A DNA stretch of 64,000 bases from Pelagibacterium montanilacus (lineage in GTDB: Bacteria; Pseudomonadota; Alphaproteobacteria; Rhizobiales; Devosiaceae), in NCBI RefSeq assembly GCF_003992665.1, contig NZ_RZMX01000059.1:248001-312000 (forward strand), written 5' to 3'. Below are positions 39,060 through 47,689 of this stretch, piece after piece (the first letter of the stretch is position 1; the number at the start of each line of letters is the position of its first letter). The position numbers and the translations under genes are program-made. Below the pieces are notes generated by a model. The model was not told the DNA's origin, did not search any database, and was given only the letters and a program-made list of their open reading frames with translations.

Positions 39060-42000
39060 ATGGCGACATTGGCACTATCGCTGGCCGGCCAGGTGGTGGG
39101 CGGGGTGATCGGCGGCCCGATCGGGGCGACCATCGGCCGGGCGGTCGGCGCGCTGGCGGGCAGCGCGGTCGACAGCGCGCTGTTTTCCGACCGGAACGCG
39201 GGGCGGACAAGCGCCGCGGGCGCCGACATCAGGGTTACCGGGTCGAGCGAGGGTGTCCCGATCCCGCGCGTCTATGGCTGGGCGCGGATCTCGGGCAACA
39301 TCATCTGGGCGACCCGGTTGCGCCGGATCGCGGCGCGTAGCTCCGGCGGCAAGGGCGGCGGCCAGCGCCAGTCCAGCGAGCCGAGGCATGAGGAGATCGT
39401 CGCGACCTTCGCGCTGGCGCTGTGCGAAGGCACGATCGCCCATGTGGGCCGGATCTGGGCCGACGGCAAGCTGCTCGAAACCGACGGGCTGGACATCGCG
39501 ATCCATACGGGCGGAGCCGAACAGGTGCCAGACGGGGTGATGGAAGCGGCGCAGGGCGAAGGGGCTGTGCCCGGCTATCGCGGGCTGGCTTATCTGGTGT
39601 TCGACCAATTGCCCCTCAGCCAGTTCGGCAACAGGCTGCCCAATCTCTCGGTGGAGGTATGCCGTCCGGTGGGCACGCTCGAGCCGGCGATCCGCGCGGT
39701 GTGCGTGATCCCCGGGGCTACCGAGTTCGGATACGATCCCACCCCGAGGGTGCAGGTGCTGGGCCGGGGCCGGACCGCGCCGGAAAACACCCATGCGAGC
39801 GGGCGGCGTTCGGATTGGGACATCTCGATCGACGAGTTGGTGGCGCTGTGCCCGAACCTCTCGCATGTGGGGCTCGTGGTTTCCTGGTTCGGCACCGACC
39901 TCCGGTGCGCCCAGTGCCGGGTCGAACCGTGCGTGGAGGGACGTCCGCGCGAGATCAAGGGCGCGACCTGGTCGGTGGCGGGGATCTCGCGCTCGGCGGC
40001 GACCATCGTCTCGAGCCATGGGGGCGGGGCGGCCTATGGAGGCACGCCTTCGGACAGTGCCGTGCGCGCCGCGATCTCCGATCTCAAGGCGCGCGGGGTG
40101 GCGGTGACGCTTTATCCGTTCGTGATGATGGATATTCCCAATGGCAATGGCCTCTCCGATCCTTACGGCCATGGAGGAAACCAGCCGGCCTATCCCTGGC
40201 GCGGGCGGATCACCTGCGATCCGGCGCCCGGAGTCGTGGGCACGCCCGATGGCACCCCGGCGGCGGCCGGGCAGGTCGCGGCGTTCATGGCCAATGGCTA
40301 CCGGCAGATGGTTCTGCACTATGCAGCGCTGGCCGAGGCGGCGGGCGGGGTCGATGCGATCCTCGTTGGTTCGGAAATGGCGGGGCTTACATCCGTCCGT
40401 TCGGGGCCCGACAGCTTCCCCTTTGTCGATGCGCTGCGGGCGCTGGCGGGCGAAGTGCGATCCATCGTCCGGGCAGGGACCAGGATCACCTACGCGGCGG
40501 ACTGGTCGGAATATTCCGGGCTGCAGCCCGCCGACGCGCCGGGCGACAAGATCTTTCACCTCGACCCGCTCTGGGCCGATCCGGCGATCGACGCGGTGGG
40601 GATCGACAATTACATGCCGCTGGCCGACTGGCGGGACGGGCCCGGGCATGCGGACGCCGAGCGTGCCGGTGCGATCCATGATCTCGACTATCTCAGGGCC
40701 AATATCGCCGGGGGGGAGGGGTTTGACTGGTTCTATGCCAGCGGCGCGGATCGGGTCGCGGGGCTCCGCACGCCGATCACCGATGGCGCCCATGGGGAGC
40801 CCTGGGTCTACCGGCTCAAGGACATGGTGAGCTGGTGGGGCCTGCCGCACCACAACCGGGTGGGCGGCGTGCGCTCGCCAACCCCGACCCCATGGGTGCC
40901 GGGCTCCAAGCCGATCTGGATGACCGAACTGGGCTGCGGGGCGGTGGACAAGGGGCCGAACGCTCCCAACGCCTTCGGGGACGAAAAGAGCTCCGAGGAC
41001 GCGCGCCCGCCCTTCTCTTCCGGAGAGCCCGACCCGCTGATCCAGCGCCAGATGCTGCGCGCATGTCTCGCGTATTGGAGCGCGGGCGAGCCGGGCAATC
41101 CGGAATCGGGTGTCTATGGCGGGCCGATGGTCGATCCCGAGCGAATCTATCTCTGGTGCTGGGATGCGCGTCCGTTTCCCGCCTTTCCCGGGCTGGCCGA
41201 CGTCTGGGCCGATGCGTCCAATTACGAGACCGGTCATTGGCTCAATGGCCGGTTGGGTGCGGCCAGCATCGCCGAATATCTGGGGGCGCTGGCCGAGGAA
41301 TACGGGGTGCCGGCAGGTCGGATCGACGTGCGCCAGCCACTGGTCGAGGGCATGGTGGTGGACGGGCTGGCCACGATGCGCGAGGCCGGAGAGGCTCTGG
41401 TCGATGCTGGCGAGCTGACAATCGTGGCCGGAAACAATGGGCTGGGCTGGATGCGGCCCGATCCGCGCGCGGTGCTCGCGCTCGATCCTCTCGGGCTTGC
41501 ACGGGACGAGGGGGCTCTGGTCTCCCGCCGCAAGGGCGATGCCGCGGAATCGGTGGGGCGGATGTCGATCGCCTATATCGACCGGGAGCGCGACTACCAG
41601 TCGGCCTCCGTGACCGCCGTGGCCCATCGCGGGGAAAACGCCATGGCGGTGCCGACCGGGCTCGTCCTAGGGGCGGGCGCGGCACGGCTGGTGGCTGAAG
41701 GTGCGCTGGTCAAGGCGCTGCGGGCCGCCGATACGCTGGAGGTGCGGCTGCCGCCCTCGCTGCTCGCGCTCGAGCCGGGCGACCTTTTTTCCGTTGCCGG
41801 GCAGGGGGAAGGCCCGTTAGCGGTCGAGGAGGTGCGCGAGGGGCTTGTGCGCACCATACGCGCCGGAGGTCATGGCAGCATGACGGTGTCCAGCATCGCC
41901 CCGCCGCCCAGGCGGATCTCGGTGTCGGTGCCCTCGGTCGGGGCCGACCCGGTGATCGTGGTCGCGCATCTGCCCGACGGGGCGGGGGGCAGCGAAGAGG

Positions 42001-42845
42001 TGGCCGGCGCCTTCGCCCAGCCCTGGCCGGGAGCGGTGACGCTGCGCGATCTGGGCACCGATGCCGATGTGCTGACGCTAGCCGAAGGCGCGTATATGGG
42101 GGTGGTCGAGGAGCCGTTCGGGCCCGGGCCGGTGGGCGTGTGGTCCGAGGGCGAGGCGCTGGTGCTCACCATGCTCGACGGGCACCCCGCTTCGATCGGC
42201 GATGGCGCGGCGCTCGCGGGTGGCAATGTCGTCGCGCTCGAAGGCGCCGACGGGCGCTGGGAGAAACTGGGCTTTGCGCGGGCCGAGCTCATCGGGCCGG
42301 GGCGGTATCGCCTGTCCCGCCTTCTGCGCGGGCTCGACGGAACCGCGCCGGTGACGGCGCACGAGGGCGCTATGGCAATGGTGCTCGATGGTCGGGTCGC
42401 CCGGCTGTCGGTTCCGGTGTCGGCGCTCGGCGCAATGCGGCGGCTGCGCGCGTTCGCAGGCCCGGGCGATGCGGAGGGGACCGATCTCGAGACGGTGCTG
42501 GACCCCGCGCCCGCTCTGCCGCTGGCGCCGGTGCATCTCCAGGCGCGCCGGGACAGCGAAACAGGGGCCGTGGCATTCTCCTGGATCCGCCGGACGCGGG
42601 TCGGCGGGGATGTGTGGTCGTTCGGCGACGTGCCGCTCGACGTCCAGCCCGAGGCCTATCGGGTGGCCATCCTCGATGGGGAGATCGAGGTGCGCAGTTT
42701 CGAGGTGACGACGCCCCATGCGGTTTACGACGCAGGTGCGCAGATCGCCGATTTCGGGGCGCTGGCCCCGGGGTTCCAGTTCACGGTCCGGCAGATGAGC
42801 CCGGTGCTCGGGCCGGGCCATCCCGCACACGGAGTGTTCCCATGA
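39060..42845 (+). CDS. GTA gp15 tail-tip / host-specificity megaprotein
   Basis: 1261 residues. The N-terminus has a Gly-rich hydrophobic segment (VVGGVIGGPIGATIGRAVGALAG), then DIRVTGSSEGVPIPRVYGWARISGNIIWA. A TIM-barrel domain (about 300-720) includes SHVGLVVSWFGTDL, AVTLYPFVMMDIP and YMPLADWRDGPGH. A Phage-tail_3 type domain and a C-terminal beta-rich part follow. It is the receptor-binding and central tip protein of the GTA tail. Its stop overlaps the next start (ATGA). Confidence 0.92.
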   Translation: MATLALSLAGQVVGGVIGGPIGATIGRAVGALAGSAVDSALFSDRNAGRTSAAGADIRVTGSSEGVPIPRVYGWARISGNIIWATRLRRIAARSSGGKGGGQRQSSEPRHEEIVATFALALCEGTIAHVGRIWADGKLLETDGLDIAIHTGGAEQVPDGVMEAAQGEGAVPGYRGLAYLVFDQLPLSQFGNRLPNLSVEVCRPVGTLEPAIRAVCVIPGATEFGYDPTPRVQVLGRGRTAPENTHASGRRSDWDISIDELVALCPNLSHVGLVVSWFGTDLRCAQCRVEPCVEGRPREIKGATWSVAGISRSAATIVSSHGGGAAYGGTPSDSAVRAAISDLKARGVAVTLYPFVMMDIPNGNGLSDPYGHGGNQPAYPWRGRITCDPAPGVVGTPDGTPAAAGQVAAFMANGYRQMVLHYAALAEAAGGVDAILVGSEMAGLTSVRSGPDSFPFVDALRALAGEVRSIVRAGTRITYAADWSEYSGLQPADAPGDKIFHLDPLWADPAIDAVGIDNYMPLADWRDGPGHADAERAGAIHDLDYLRANIAGGEGFDWFYASGADRVAGLRTPITDGAHGEPWVYRLKDMVSWWGLPHHNRVGGVRSPTPTPWVPGSKPIWMTELGCGAVDKGPNAPNAFGDEKSSEDARPPFSSGEPDPLIQRQMLRACLAYWSAGEPGNPESGVYGGPMVDPERIYLWCWDARPFPAFPGLADVWADASNYETGHWLNGRLGAASIAEYLGALAEEYGVPAGRIDVRQPLVEGMVVDGLATMREAGEALVDAGELTIVAGNNGLGWMRPDPRAVLALDPLGLARDEGALVSRRKGDAAESVGRMSIAYIDRERDYQSASVTAVAHRGENAMAVPTGLVLGAGAARLVAEGALVKALRAADTLEVRLPPSLLALEPGDLFSVAGQGEGPLAVEEVREGLVRTIRAGGHGSMTVSSIAPPPRRISVSVPSVGADPVIVVAHLPDGAGGSEEVAGAFAQPWPGAVTLRDLGTDADVLTLAEGAYMGVVEEPFGPGPVGVWSEGEALVLTMLDGHPASIGDGAALAGGNVVALEGADGRWEKLGFARAELIGPGRYRLSRLLRGLDGTAPVTAHEGAMAMVLDGRVARLSVPVSALGAMRRLRAFAGPGDAEGTDLETVLDPAPALPLAPVHLQARRDSETGAVAFSWIRRTRVGGDVWSFGDVPLDVQPEAYRVAILDGEIEVRSFEVTTPHAVYDAGAQIADFGALAPGFQFTVRQMSPVLGPGHPAHGVFP

Positions 42846-43783
42846 CCGAGACCGCGCGGCTCACCCTGCCGCTGATCGCGCCCGAGCAGGCACAAAAGCA
42901 CGTGACCCACAATGAGGCGATCCTCGTCCTCGACGGGCTGGTCCATCTCGTTCTCGATGGGATCGGGACGCCCGAGCCTCCGGCCGACTCGGCCGAGGGC
43001 GCGGCCTATTTCACGGGCGAGGAGCCGACCGGAGACTGGGCCGGCCATGGCGAGATGATCGCAATCCGGACGCAAGGGGGCTGGCGGTTCGCTTCTCCCG
43101 GCGAGGGCTGGAGCGCTTGGGACCGGGCGGAGGCGCGCCGGTTGACCTTTCTCGACGGGCAATGGCGCATCCCGCGCCTCGAAGTGCCCGGGCTGGGCGT
43201 GGGCACCGCGCCCGATCCGGTCAACCTGTTTGCGGCACGCACCCCGGCGGCGCTGTTTGCGGCGCTCGAGAGCGGGGAAGGCGGGAGCGGGGATATCAGG
43301 CTCGTGCTCAATCGCGAAGGAACGGGCCACGAAGCCGGGCTCGACTTCCAGACCGGTTGGCAGACGGGCGTGCAACTGGGCCAGTTCGGGAGCGCGGAGT
43401 TCGCGCTGCGCGTGAGCACCGATGGCGCGCCGTTCACGACCGCGCTTGGCGTCGCGCCAGACGGGTTCGTCCGTTTCGGACAGATGATGGGGCTCGCCCA
43501 GAGCGCGCCCATGGTTGCGGGCGGTGTGCTGGCGGTGGCGACCAGCCGGACAACGCCGCAGCCCGAGGCAGGGAGCGCCGACGACATCGACACGATCTCG
43601 GGCGGGGCGGATGGGGCATTGCTCGTGTGCTGCGGGTCGGCGGGCATGACCCTGACGTTTCGTGCCGGCACAGGCAATTTGAGGCTCGGGGCCGACAGAG
43701 TGCTCGCGGGGCCCTTCGACACGCTGGTGCTCGTCCGGCACGGGGCCGACTGGCTCGAGCTGAGCCATTCCACCAACACCTGA
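42842..43783 (+). CDS. DUF2793 protein, putative tail fibre
   Basis: 313 residues. The N-terminus ETARLTLPLIAPEQAQKHVTHNEA is the DUF2793 signature. The rest is beta-rich and Gly-rich, with a final small beta domain (TLTFRAGTGNLRLG). Such proteins sit behind GTA gp15 in many Hyphomicrobiales and are presumed fibres or spikes. An ATGA overlap with gp15 ties it to the cluster. Confidence 0.83.
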   Translation: MTETARLTLPLIAPEQAQKHVTHNEAILVLDGLVHLVLDGIGTPEPPADSAEGAAYFTGEEPTGDWAGHGEMIAIRTQGGWRFASPGEGWSAWDRAEARRLTFLDGQWRIPRLEVPGLGVGTAPDPVNLFAARTPAALFAALESGEGGSGDIRLVLNREGTGHEAGLDFQTGWQTGVQLGQFGSAEFALRVSTDGAPFTTALGVAPDGFVRFGQMMGLAQSAPMVAGGVLAVATSRTTPQPEAGSADDIDTISGGADGALLVCCGSAGMTLTFRAGTGNLRLGADRVLAGPFDTLVLVRHGADWLELSHSTNT

Positions 43784-43808
43784 TCTCATATCACCGATGG
43801 AGGTGCCG

Positions 43809-44558
43809 ATGCCCGCGACCCGCTGGAGCATCTGTCTTGCGCATGTGCTCGCTCATGAGGGCGGCTATGTCGATCATCCGTCCGATCCGGGCGGGGCGAC
43901 CAACAGGGGCATCACCCGCAAGACGCTGGCGCGCTGGCGGGGCGTCGCGCCCTGGTGGGCGCTGGCGAAGTCCGAGGTGCGCGATCTGTCCAAGGCCGAG
44001 GCCGGGTCGATCTACAAGGCCCGGTACTGGGACCGGTGCCGGGCCGGCTCGCTTCCCGCCGGGCTGGATCTCGCGCTCTTTGATTTTGCGGTCAATTCCG
44101 GCCCGGACCGCGCGATCAAGGCGCTGCAGGCGCTGGTCGGGGTGGTGCGGGACGGATTCGTGGGCCCGATTACGCTGGGCGCGGTGGCCCAGCGCGACAC
44201 GCGCGCGCTGATCGAGGCGCTGTGTGACCATCGCATGGGCTTTCTCCAGCGGCTCACCCACTGGGCGAGCTTTGGCCGCGGCTGGACCAGCCGGGTCGAG
44301 GCCGTGCGTGCCGCCGCTCTGGCGGATGCCGGCCTCTCTTTTCAACCTGAACCCCAAAAGGATCCCGAGACCATGAATTTTCTGGATGGATACAAGACCT
44401 ATGTGGTCGGTGCCCTGATGCTGGCCGTCGGGCTCGCCCAGGTCCTGGGGGTCGACGTGCCGGCCCTGGGCGGCTATTCTGGAAGCCAGCTCGTGATGGA
44501 AGCGCTGGCGATCATCTTCTTGCGCAAGGGCATCAAGACCGATCTCGGTCGCGCCTAG
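43809..44558 (+). CDS. GH108 endolysin with C-terminal membrane segment
   Basis: 249 residues from ATG 43809, with GGAGG just upstream; ATG 43797 is an alternative. Glycoside hydrolase 108: Glu17 in LAHEGGYVDHPSDPGG is the likely catalytic residue, and the region continues NRGITRKTLARWRG. The partner peptidoglycan-binding part ends near residue 175. After a linker there is one hydrophobic segment (about 200-220, VVGALMLAVGLAQVLGV) and a short tail. In the R. capsulatus system the lysis genes are at a separate locus, so this attachment at the end of the cluster is notable. Confidence 0.87.
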   Translation: MPATRWSICLAHVLAHEGGYVDHPSDPGGATNRGITRKTLARWRGVAPWWALAKSEVRDLSKAEAGSIYKARYWDRCRAGSLPAGLDLALFDFAVNSGPDRAIKALQALVGVVRDGFVGPITLGAVAQRDTRALIEALCDHRMGFLQRLTHWASFGRGWTSRVEAVRAAALADAGLSFQPEPQKDPETMNFLDGYKTYVVGALMLAVGLAQVLGVDVPALGGYSGSQLVMEALAIIFLRKGIKTDLGRA

Positions 44559-44591
44559 GCGTATCCCCCGCGGGAAGGGCGCCGCGTTCAT

Positions 44592-44619
44592 TTGCAGTTC
44601 AGCCAATTCGCGCTATTGA
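44592..44619 (+). promoter_or_regulatory. Candidate promoter of feuN-feuP-feuQ
   Basis: TTGCAG (44592-44597) and TATTGA (44614-44619) are 16 bases apart, a fair housekeeping-type promoter. The predicted start of transcription falls on or next to the feuN start codon at 44626, so the mRNA might be leaderless. Confidence 0.25.
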
Positions 44620-44625
44620 TCGGGC

Positions 44626-44925
44626 ATGAAAAAAGCACCCCACACTCACCGCGCAGCGCTGGTCCTGGCCGCGGCCCTCATGTTCCCCCTCGGCCCGGGC
44701 ATCGCATCGGCGCAGCAGGGGTGCTGGGACAATTCCGCGATTCAGTCGGCGGTGGCCAGCGGCGAGATCCAGCCCGTGGCCTCCGTTCTCTCCCGCGAGG
44801 GCATTCCCGGTTCGACCGAAGTGCTCAGCGTCAAGGTCTGCGATCAGGGCGGCTCGATCGTCTATGTGGTCGCGGTCCTTGAAGCGGACGGGCAGGCGCG
44901 TAATCTTACGCTCAACGCACGATAA
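44626..44925 (+). CDS. feuN: FeuN-like small periplasmic modulator
   Basis: 99 residues. The signal peptide is cleaved near ASAQQ (about residue 28). The small mature domain has two Cys (QGCWDN and KVCDQG) that could form a disulfide, and it ends VVAVLEADGQARNLTLNAR, which is PepSY-like in shape. It lies 20 bases before the FeuP-like regulator gene. In Sinorhizobium meliloti, FeuN is a small periplasmic protein that restrains the FeuQ kinase. The call rests on position and size more than on sequence. Confidence 0.65.
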   Translation: MKKAPHTHRAALVLAAALMFPLGPGIASAQQGCWDNSAIQSAVASGEIQPVASVLSREGIPGSTEVLSVKVCDQGGSIVYVVAVLEADGQARNLTLNAR

Positions 44926-44945
44926 GCCGATCACGGGGGACGGGC

Positions 44946-45605
44946 ATGCGCATCCTGGTTGTCGAAGACGACGCCGCACTCAACCGCCAGCTTTGCGAAG
45001 CGATCGCCGATGCCGGCTATGTGGTCGATTCGGCCTCGGACGGGGAGGACGGTCATTTCCTGGGCGACACCGAGCCCTATGACGCGGTGGTCCTCGACAT
45101 CGGCCTGCCGCACATGGACGGGATCAGCGTTCTGGAAGCCTGGCGCCGCTCGGGCCGGATGATGCCCGTGCTGCTGCTCACGGCCCGGGACCGCTGGAGC
45201 GACAAGGTGCAGGGCATCGACGCGGGCGCCGACGACTACGTGGCCAAGCCCTTCCACATGGAAGAAGTGCTCGCACGCCTGCGGGCGCTCGTGCGCCGCG
45301 CCGCCGGCCATGCCTCCAACGAGATCACGGCGGGTCCGGTCCGGCTCGACGTCAAGGCCGGGAGGGTGACGGTGGAGGGTCAGGCGATCAAGCTCACCTC
45401 CCACGAATTCCGCCTGCTGTCCTACCTCATGATGCACAAGGGCAAGGTGATCTCGCGCACCGAGCTGACCGAGCACCTCTACGATCAGGATTTCGATCGC
45501 GATTCCAATACGATCGAAGTGTTCGTGGGCCGGCTGCGCAAGAAGCTGCCCGAAGACCTCATCCAGACCATTCGCGGGCTCGGCTACCAGATCGTCACGG
45601 ATTGA
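44946..45605 (+). CDS. feuP: OmpR-family response regulator, FeuP-like
   Basis: 219 residues. The receiver domain has Asp51 (VVLDIGLPHMDG), the acidic pair in VEDDAALN, and Lys in AKPF. The C-terminal winged helix binds DNA (SHEFRLLSYLMMHKGKVISR and NTIEVFVGRLRKKL). It overlaps the kinase gene by one base (TGATG). FeuP controls cyclic glucan export in S. meliloti and was linked to iron uptake in R. leguminosarum; the targets here are unknown. Confidence 0.8.
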   Translation: MRILVVEDDAALNRQLCEAIADAGYVVDSASDGEDGHFLGDTEPYDAVVLDIGLPHMDGISVLEAWRRSGRMMPVLLLTARDRWSDKVQGIDAGADDYVAKPFHMEEVLARLRALVRRAAGHASNEITAGPVRLDVKAGRVTVEGQAIKLTSHEFRLLSYLMMHKGKVISRTELTEHLYDQDFDRDSNTIEVFVGRLRKKLPEDLIQTIRGLGYQIVTD

Positions 45606-46975
45606 TGAAGCGCGGCTCGATAGCGTTCCGGCTGTTCTGGCTTTCGGCGGGCTGGCTGATCGTCGCGCTGGTCGCGACCGCGCTGCTGCTCACCGAACTC
45701 TATTCCCAGGCGCTGGACCGCGATCTCACCGAAAGCCTCGAATTCCATATCTCCTCGCTGGTGGGCAGCACGCTGGAGGCGGGCAGCCCGCAATCGGACG
45801 ATATCGGGGTCGCCGACCCGCGCTATACCCGGCCCACCTCTGGCTGGTACTGGCTGATCAGCGAAACCGACGGTGGAGCGCCGCTCGCGTTTTCGGACTC
45901 GCTGGTGGGCACTGTGCTGCCGCAAATGGACACTCCGTTCGGCCCCACCAACACGCGCATCGGGGTGATCGAGGATGCGACGGGCGAGCGGCTGCGCGCG
46001 GTCGAGCGCATCATCGGGCTGGGCGAGCCGGGCCGGATCTCCATTCTCGTGACGGGCAGTCTTTCGGAAGTCGAGGAGCGTGTCATCGCCTTCCGCGAGC
46101 AGGCGGTGATCGTGCTGGCGGTGGTGGGGCTGATTCTTGCCGCCATGAGCGCAATGATCGCGCGGATTGCGTTGCGCCCGATCGAGCGGCTGCGCGAGGC
46201 TGTGGAAGCGGTCCGGGAAGGGGAGCGCCAGGCGGTGGAAGGCACGTTCCCCCGCGAGCTCTCACCGCTCGCCGACGAGGTCAACGAATTGCTCCGGTCC
46301 AACACCCAGATCATCGAGCGCGCGCGCAACCAGGTGGGCAATCTGGCCCACGGACTCAAGACCCCGCTCGCCGTGCTCCGCAACGAGGCGGCAAGGGACA
46401 CGACCCCGCTCGGGGAAACCGTCAAGAGCGAGACCGAGAATATGACGCGAATCGTCTCGACCTATCTCGACAAGGCGCGGCTGGCGGCCCGGTCTTCCCT
46501 CGTCGGCAAGCGGACCGACAGCGGTTTGGTGCTCGAGCGGCTAGGGCGCGTGATGGGCAAGCTCAACCCCGGACATGACGTGGCGGTGGACATCGCCCCC
46601 GACACGCCCTGGTTCCGGGGCGATGAAGGCGATCTCGAGGACATGGCCGGCAACCTTCTGGACAACGCCTGCAAATGGGCGCGGCGCAGTGTCCGCCTCA
46701 TGTCGGGCGAGATGGTGGTGGAGGGGAACCGATACCTCGCGATCCACGTTGAAGACGACGGACCGGGACTGAGTGCCGAGGAAGCCGACAAAGTGTTGCG
46801 CCGCGGTGTCAGGCTCGACGAAAAGACTCCCGGCAGCGGGCTGGGACTCGATATCGTCAAGGAACTCGTGGATGTTTACGGCGGCGATCTGGAACTGTCG
46901 CGGTCTACGATGGGCGGTCTCAGGGCCACATTGCGCCTGCCGGCAGCGCGGGGGATTCGCGCGGGCACGGTGTGA
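45605..46975 (+). CDS. feuQ: Membrane sensor histidine kinase, FeuQ-like
   Basis: 456 residues from ATG 45605. Two membrane segments (about 10-32 and 161-182) frame a periplasmic sensor of about 130 residues; a HAMP region follows. His249 lies in NLAHGLKTPLAVLR, the PhoQ/FeuQ-type H-box with Gly after His. The ATPase part has NLLDNACKWA, DDGPGL and GSGLGLDIV. It should phosphorylate the FeuP-like partner and be modulated by the FeuN-like protein. Confidence 0.85.
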   Translation: MKRGSIAFRLFWLSAGWLIVALVATALLLTELYSQALDRDLTESLEFHISSLVGSTLEAGSPQSDDIGVADPRYTRPTSGWYWLISETDGGAPLAFSDSLVGTVLPQMDTPFGPTNTRIGVIEDATGERLRAVERIIGLGEPGRISILVTGSLSEVEERVIAFREQAVIVLAVVGLILAAMSAMIARIALRPIERLREAVEAVREGERQAVEGTFPRELSPLADEVNELLRSNTQIIERARNQVGNLAHGLKTPLAVLRNEAARDTTPLGETVKSETENMTRIVSTYLDKARLAARSSLVGKRTDSGLVLERLGRVMGKLNPGHDVAVDIAPDTPWFRGDEGDLEDMAGNLLDNACKWARRSVRLMSGEMVVEGNRYLAIHVEDDGPGLSAEEADKVLRRGVRLDEKTPGSGLGLDIVKELVDVYGGDLELSRSTMGGLRATLRLPAARGIRAGTV

Positions 46976-47039
46976 GCCAACGGGTCGGGAAACAAAAAAG
47001 ACTTAAGGGGCGAGAGCCCCTCCGGAAAGGTTTTGGACG

Positions 47040-47531
47040 ATGAGGATTGTTAAATCTGTTGCGCTGGTCGTGATGGCTCTTGCACTGGCTGGCTGCGTGC
47101 GGACCGCGACCGTTTACGAGCAGCCCCAGCCGCGGCCCGCACCCACCAATGCAAGTCTGCCCGTGGATACGGCCGATTCGCTGCCCTCGCCCGAGCCGAG
47201 CGGCGAGAGCGCCAACATTCAGCAGGCGCGGCTTGATTCGAGCGGGTTCCGCTATATCGACGGCGCGGCACTGCCTCGGCTGAGCTCGGGAGCTCGCACG
47301 GCAGCCACCGATGCGCAGTTCTATGCACTGCAGTTCGGTCGTCCAGGCGCGCCGCGTACCTGGAACTCTGGGGGAGCGTCCGGCTCGGTCTCTGTGGGCC
47401 CCTATGTGCGGGTCAACAATCTCGATTGCCGCGAATTCACCCACCGAGTGACAGTCGAGGGCGAATCCTTCAGCCGTTCGGGTACCGCATGCCGCGAAAG
47501 CGATGGCGGCTGGAATGTCGCTGACGCCTGA
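47040..47531 (+). CDS. Lipoprotein with surface-antigen-like C-terminal domain
   Basis: 163 residues. Lipobox LAGC near residue 19, then a Pro/Ser-rich linker. The C-terminus (VRVNNLDCREFTHRVTVEGES and GTACRESDGGW) looks like the small 17-kDa-antigen-type domain with two Cys. A short hairpin (GGGGC-GAGA-GCCCC, 47007-47020) precedes it. It probably lies in the outer membrane. Confidence 0.75.
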   Translation: MRIVKSVALVVMALALAGCVRTATVYEQPQPRPAPTNASLPVDTADSLPSPEPSGESANIQQARLDSSGFRYIDGAALPRLSSGARTAATDAQFYALQFGRPGAPRTWNSGGASGSVSVGPYVRVNNLDCREFTHRVTVEGESFSRSGTACRESDGGWNVADA

Positions 47532-47556
47532 TCCGGGCAATCTCTGTGTCTTTACC

Positions 47557-47590
47557 GAACGCCGGGGCCGTGGCCCCGGCGTTCGTCGTT
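47557..47590 (+). terminator. Strong GC hairpin after lipoprotein gene
   Basis: GAACGCCGGGGCC (47557-47569) pairs perfectly with GGCCCCGGCGTTC (47572-47584). The tail is GTCGTTT, so the T-run is weak but present. Confidence 0.6.
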
Positions 47591-47689
47591 TCCGGCCGGC
47601 TCCAGCTTTTGTTTACCCTCTTTGCGTATCGTCTCTCGAGGAGTCCGATCAGACAAAGAACGGGACGCACCGCCAGTACCGGATAGTCC

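Noticed and set aside
39075-41627. 850-codon open frame on the minus strand
   Set aside because: It lies fully antisense to the GTA gp15 gene, has Arg/Pro/His-rich composition and no motif; long antisense frames are expected at this GC content.
28567-44558. Temperate prophage
   Set aside because: No integrase, attachment-site repeats, replication, repressor or excision genes are visible, and the gene order is that of a GTA.
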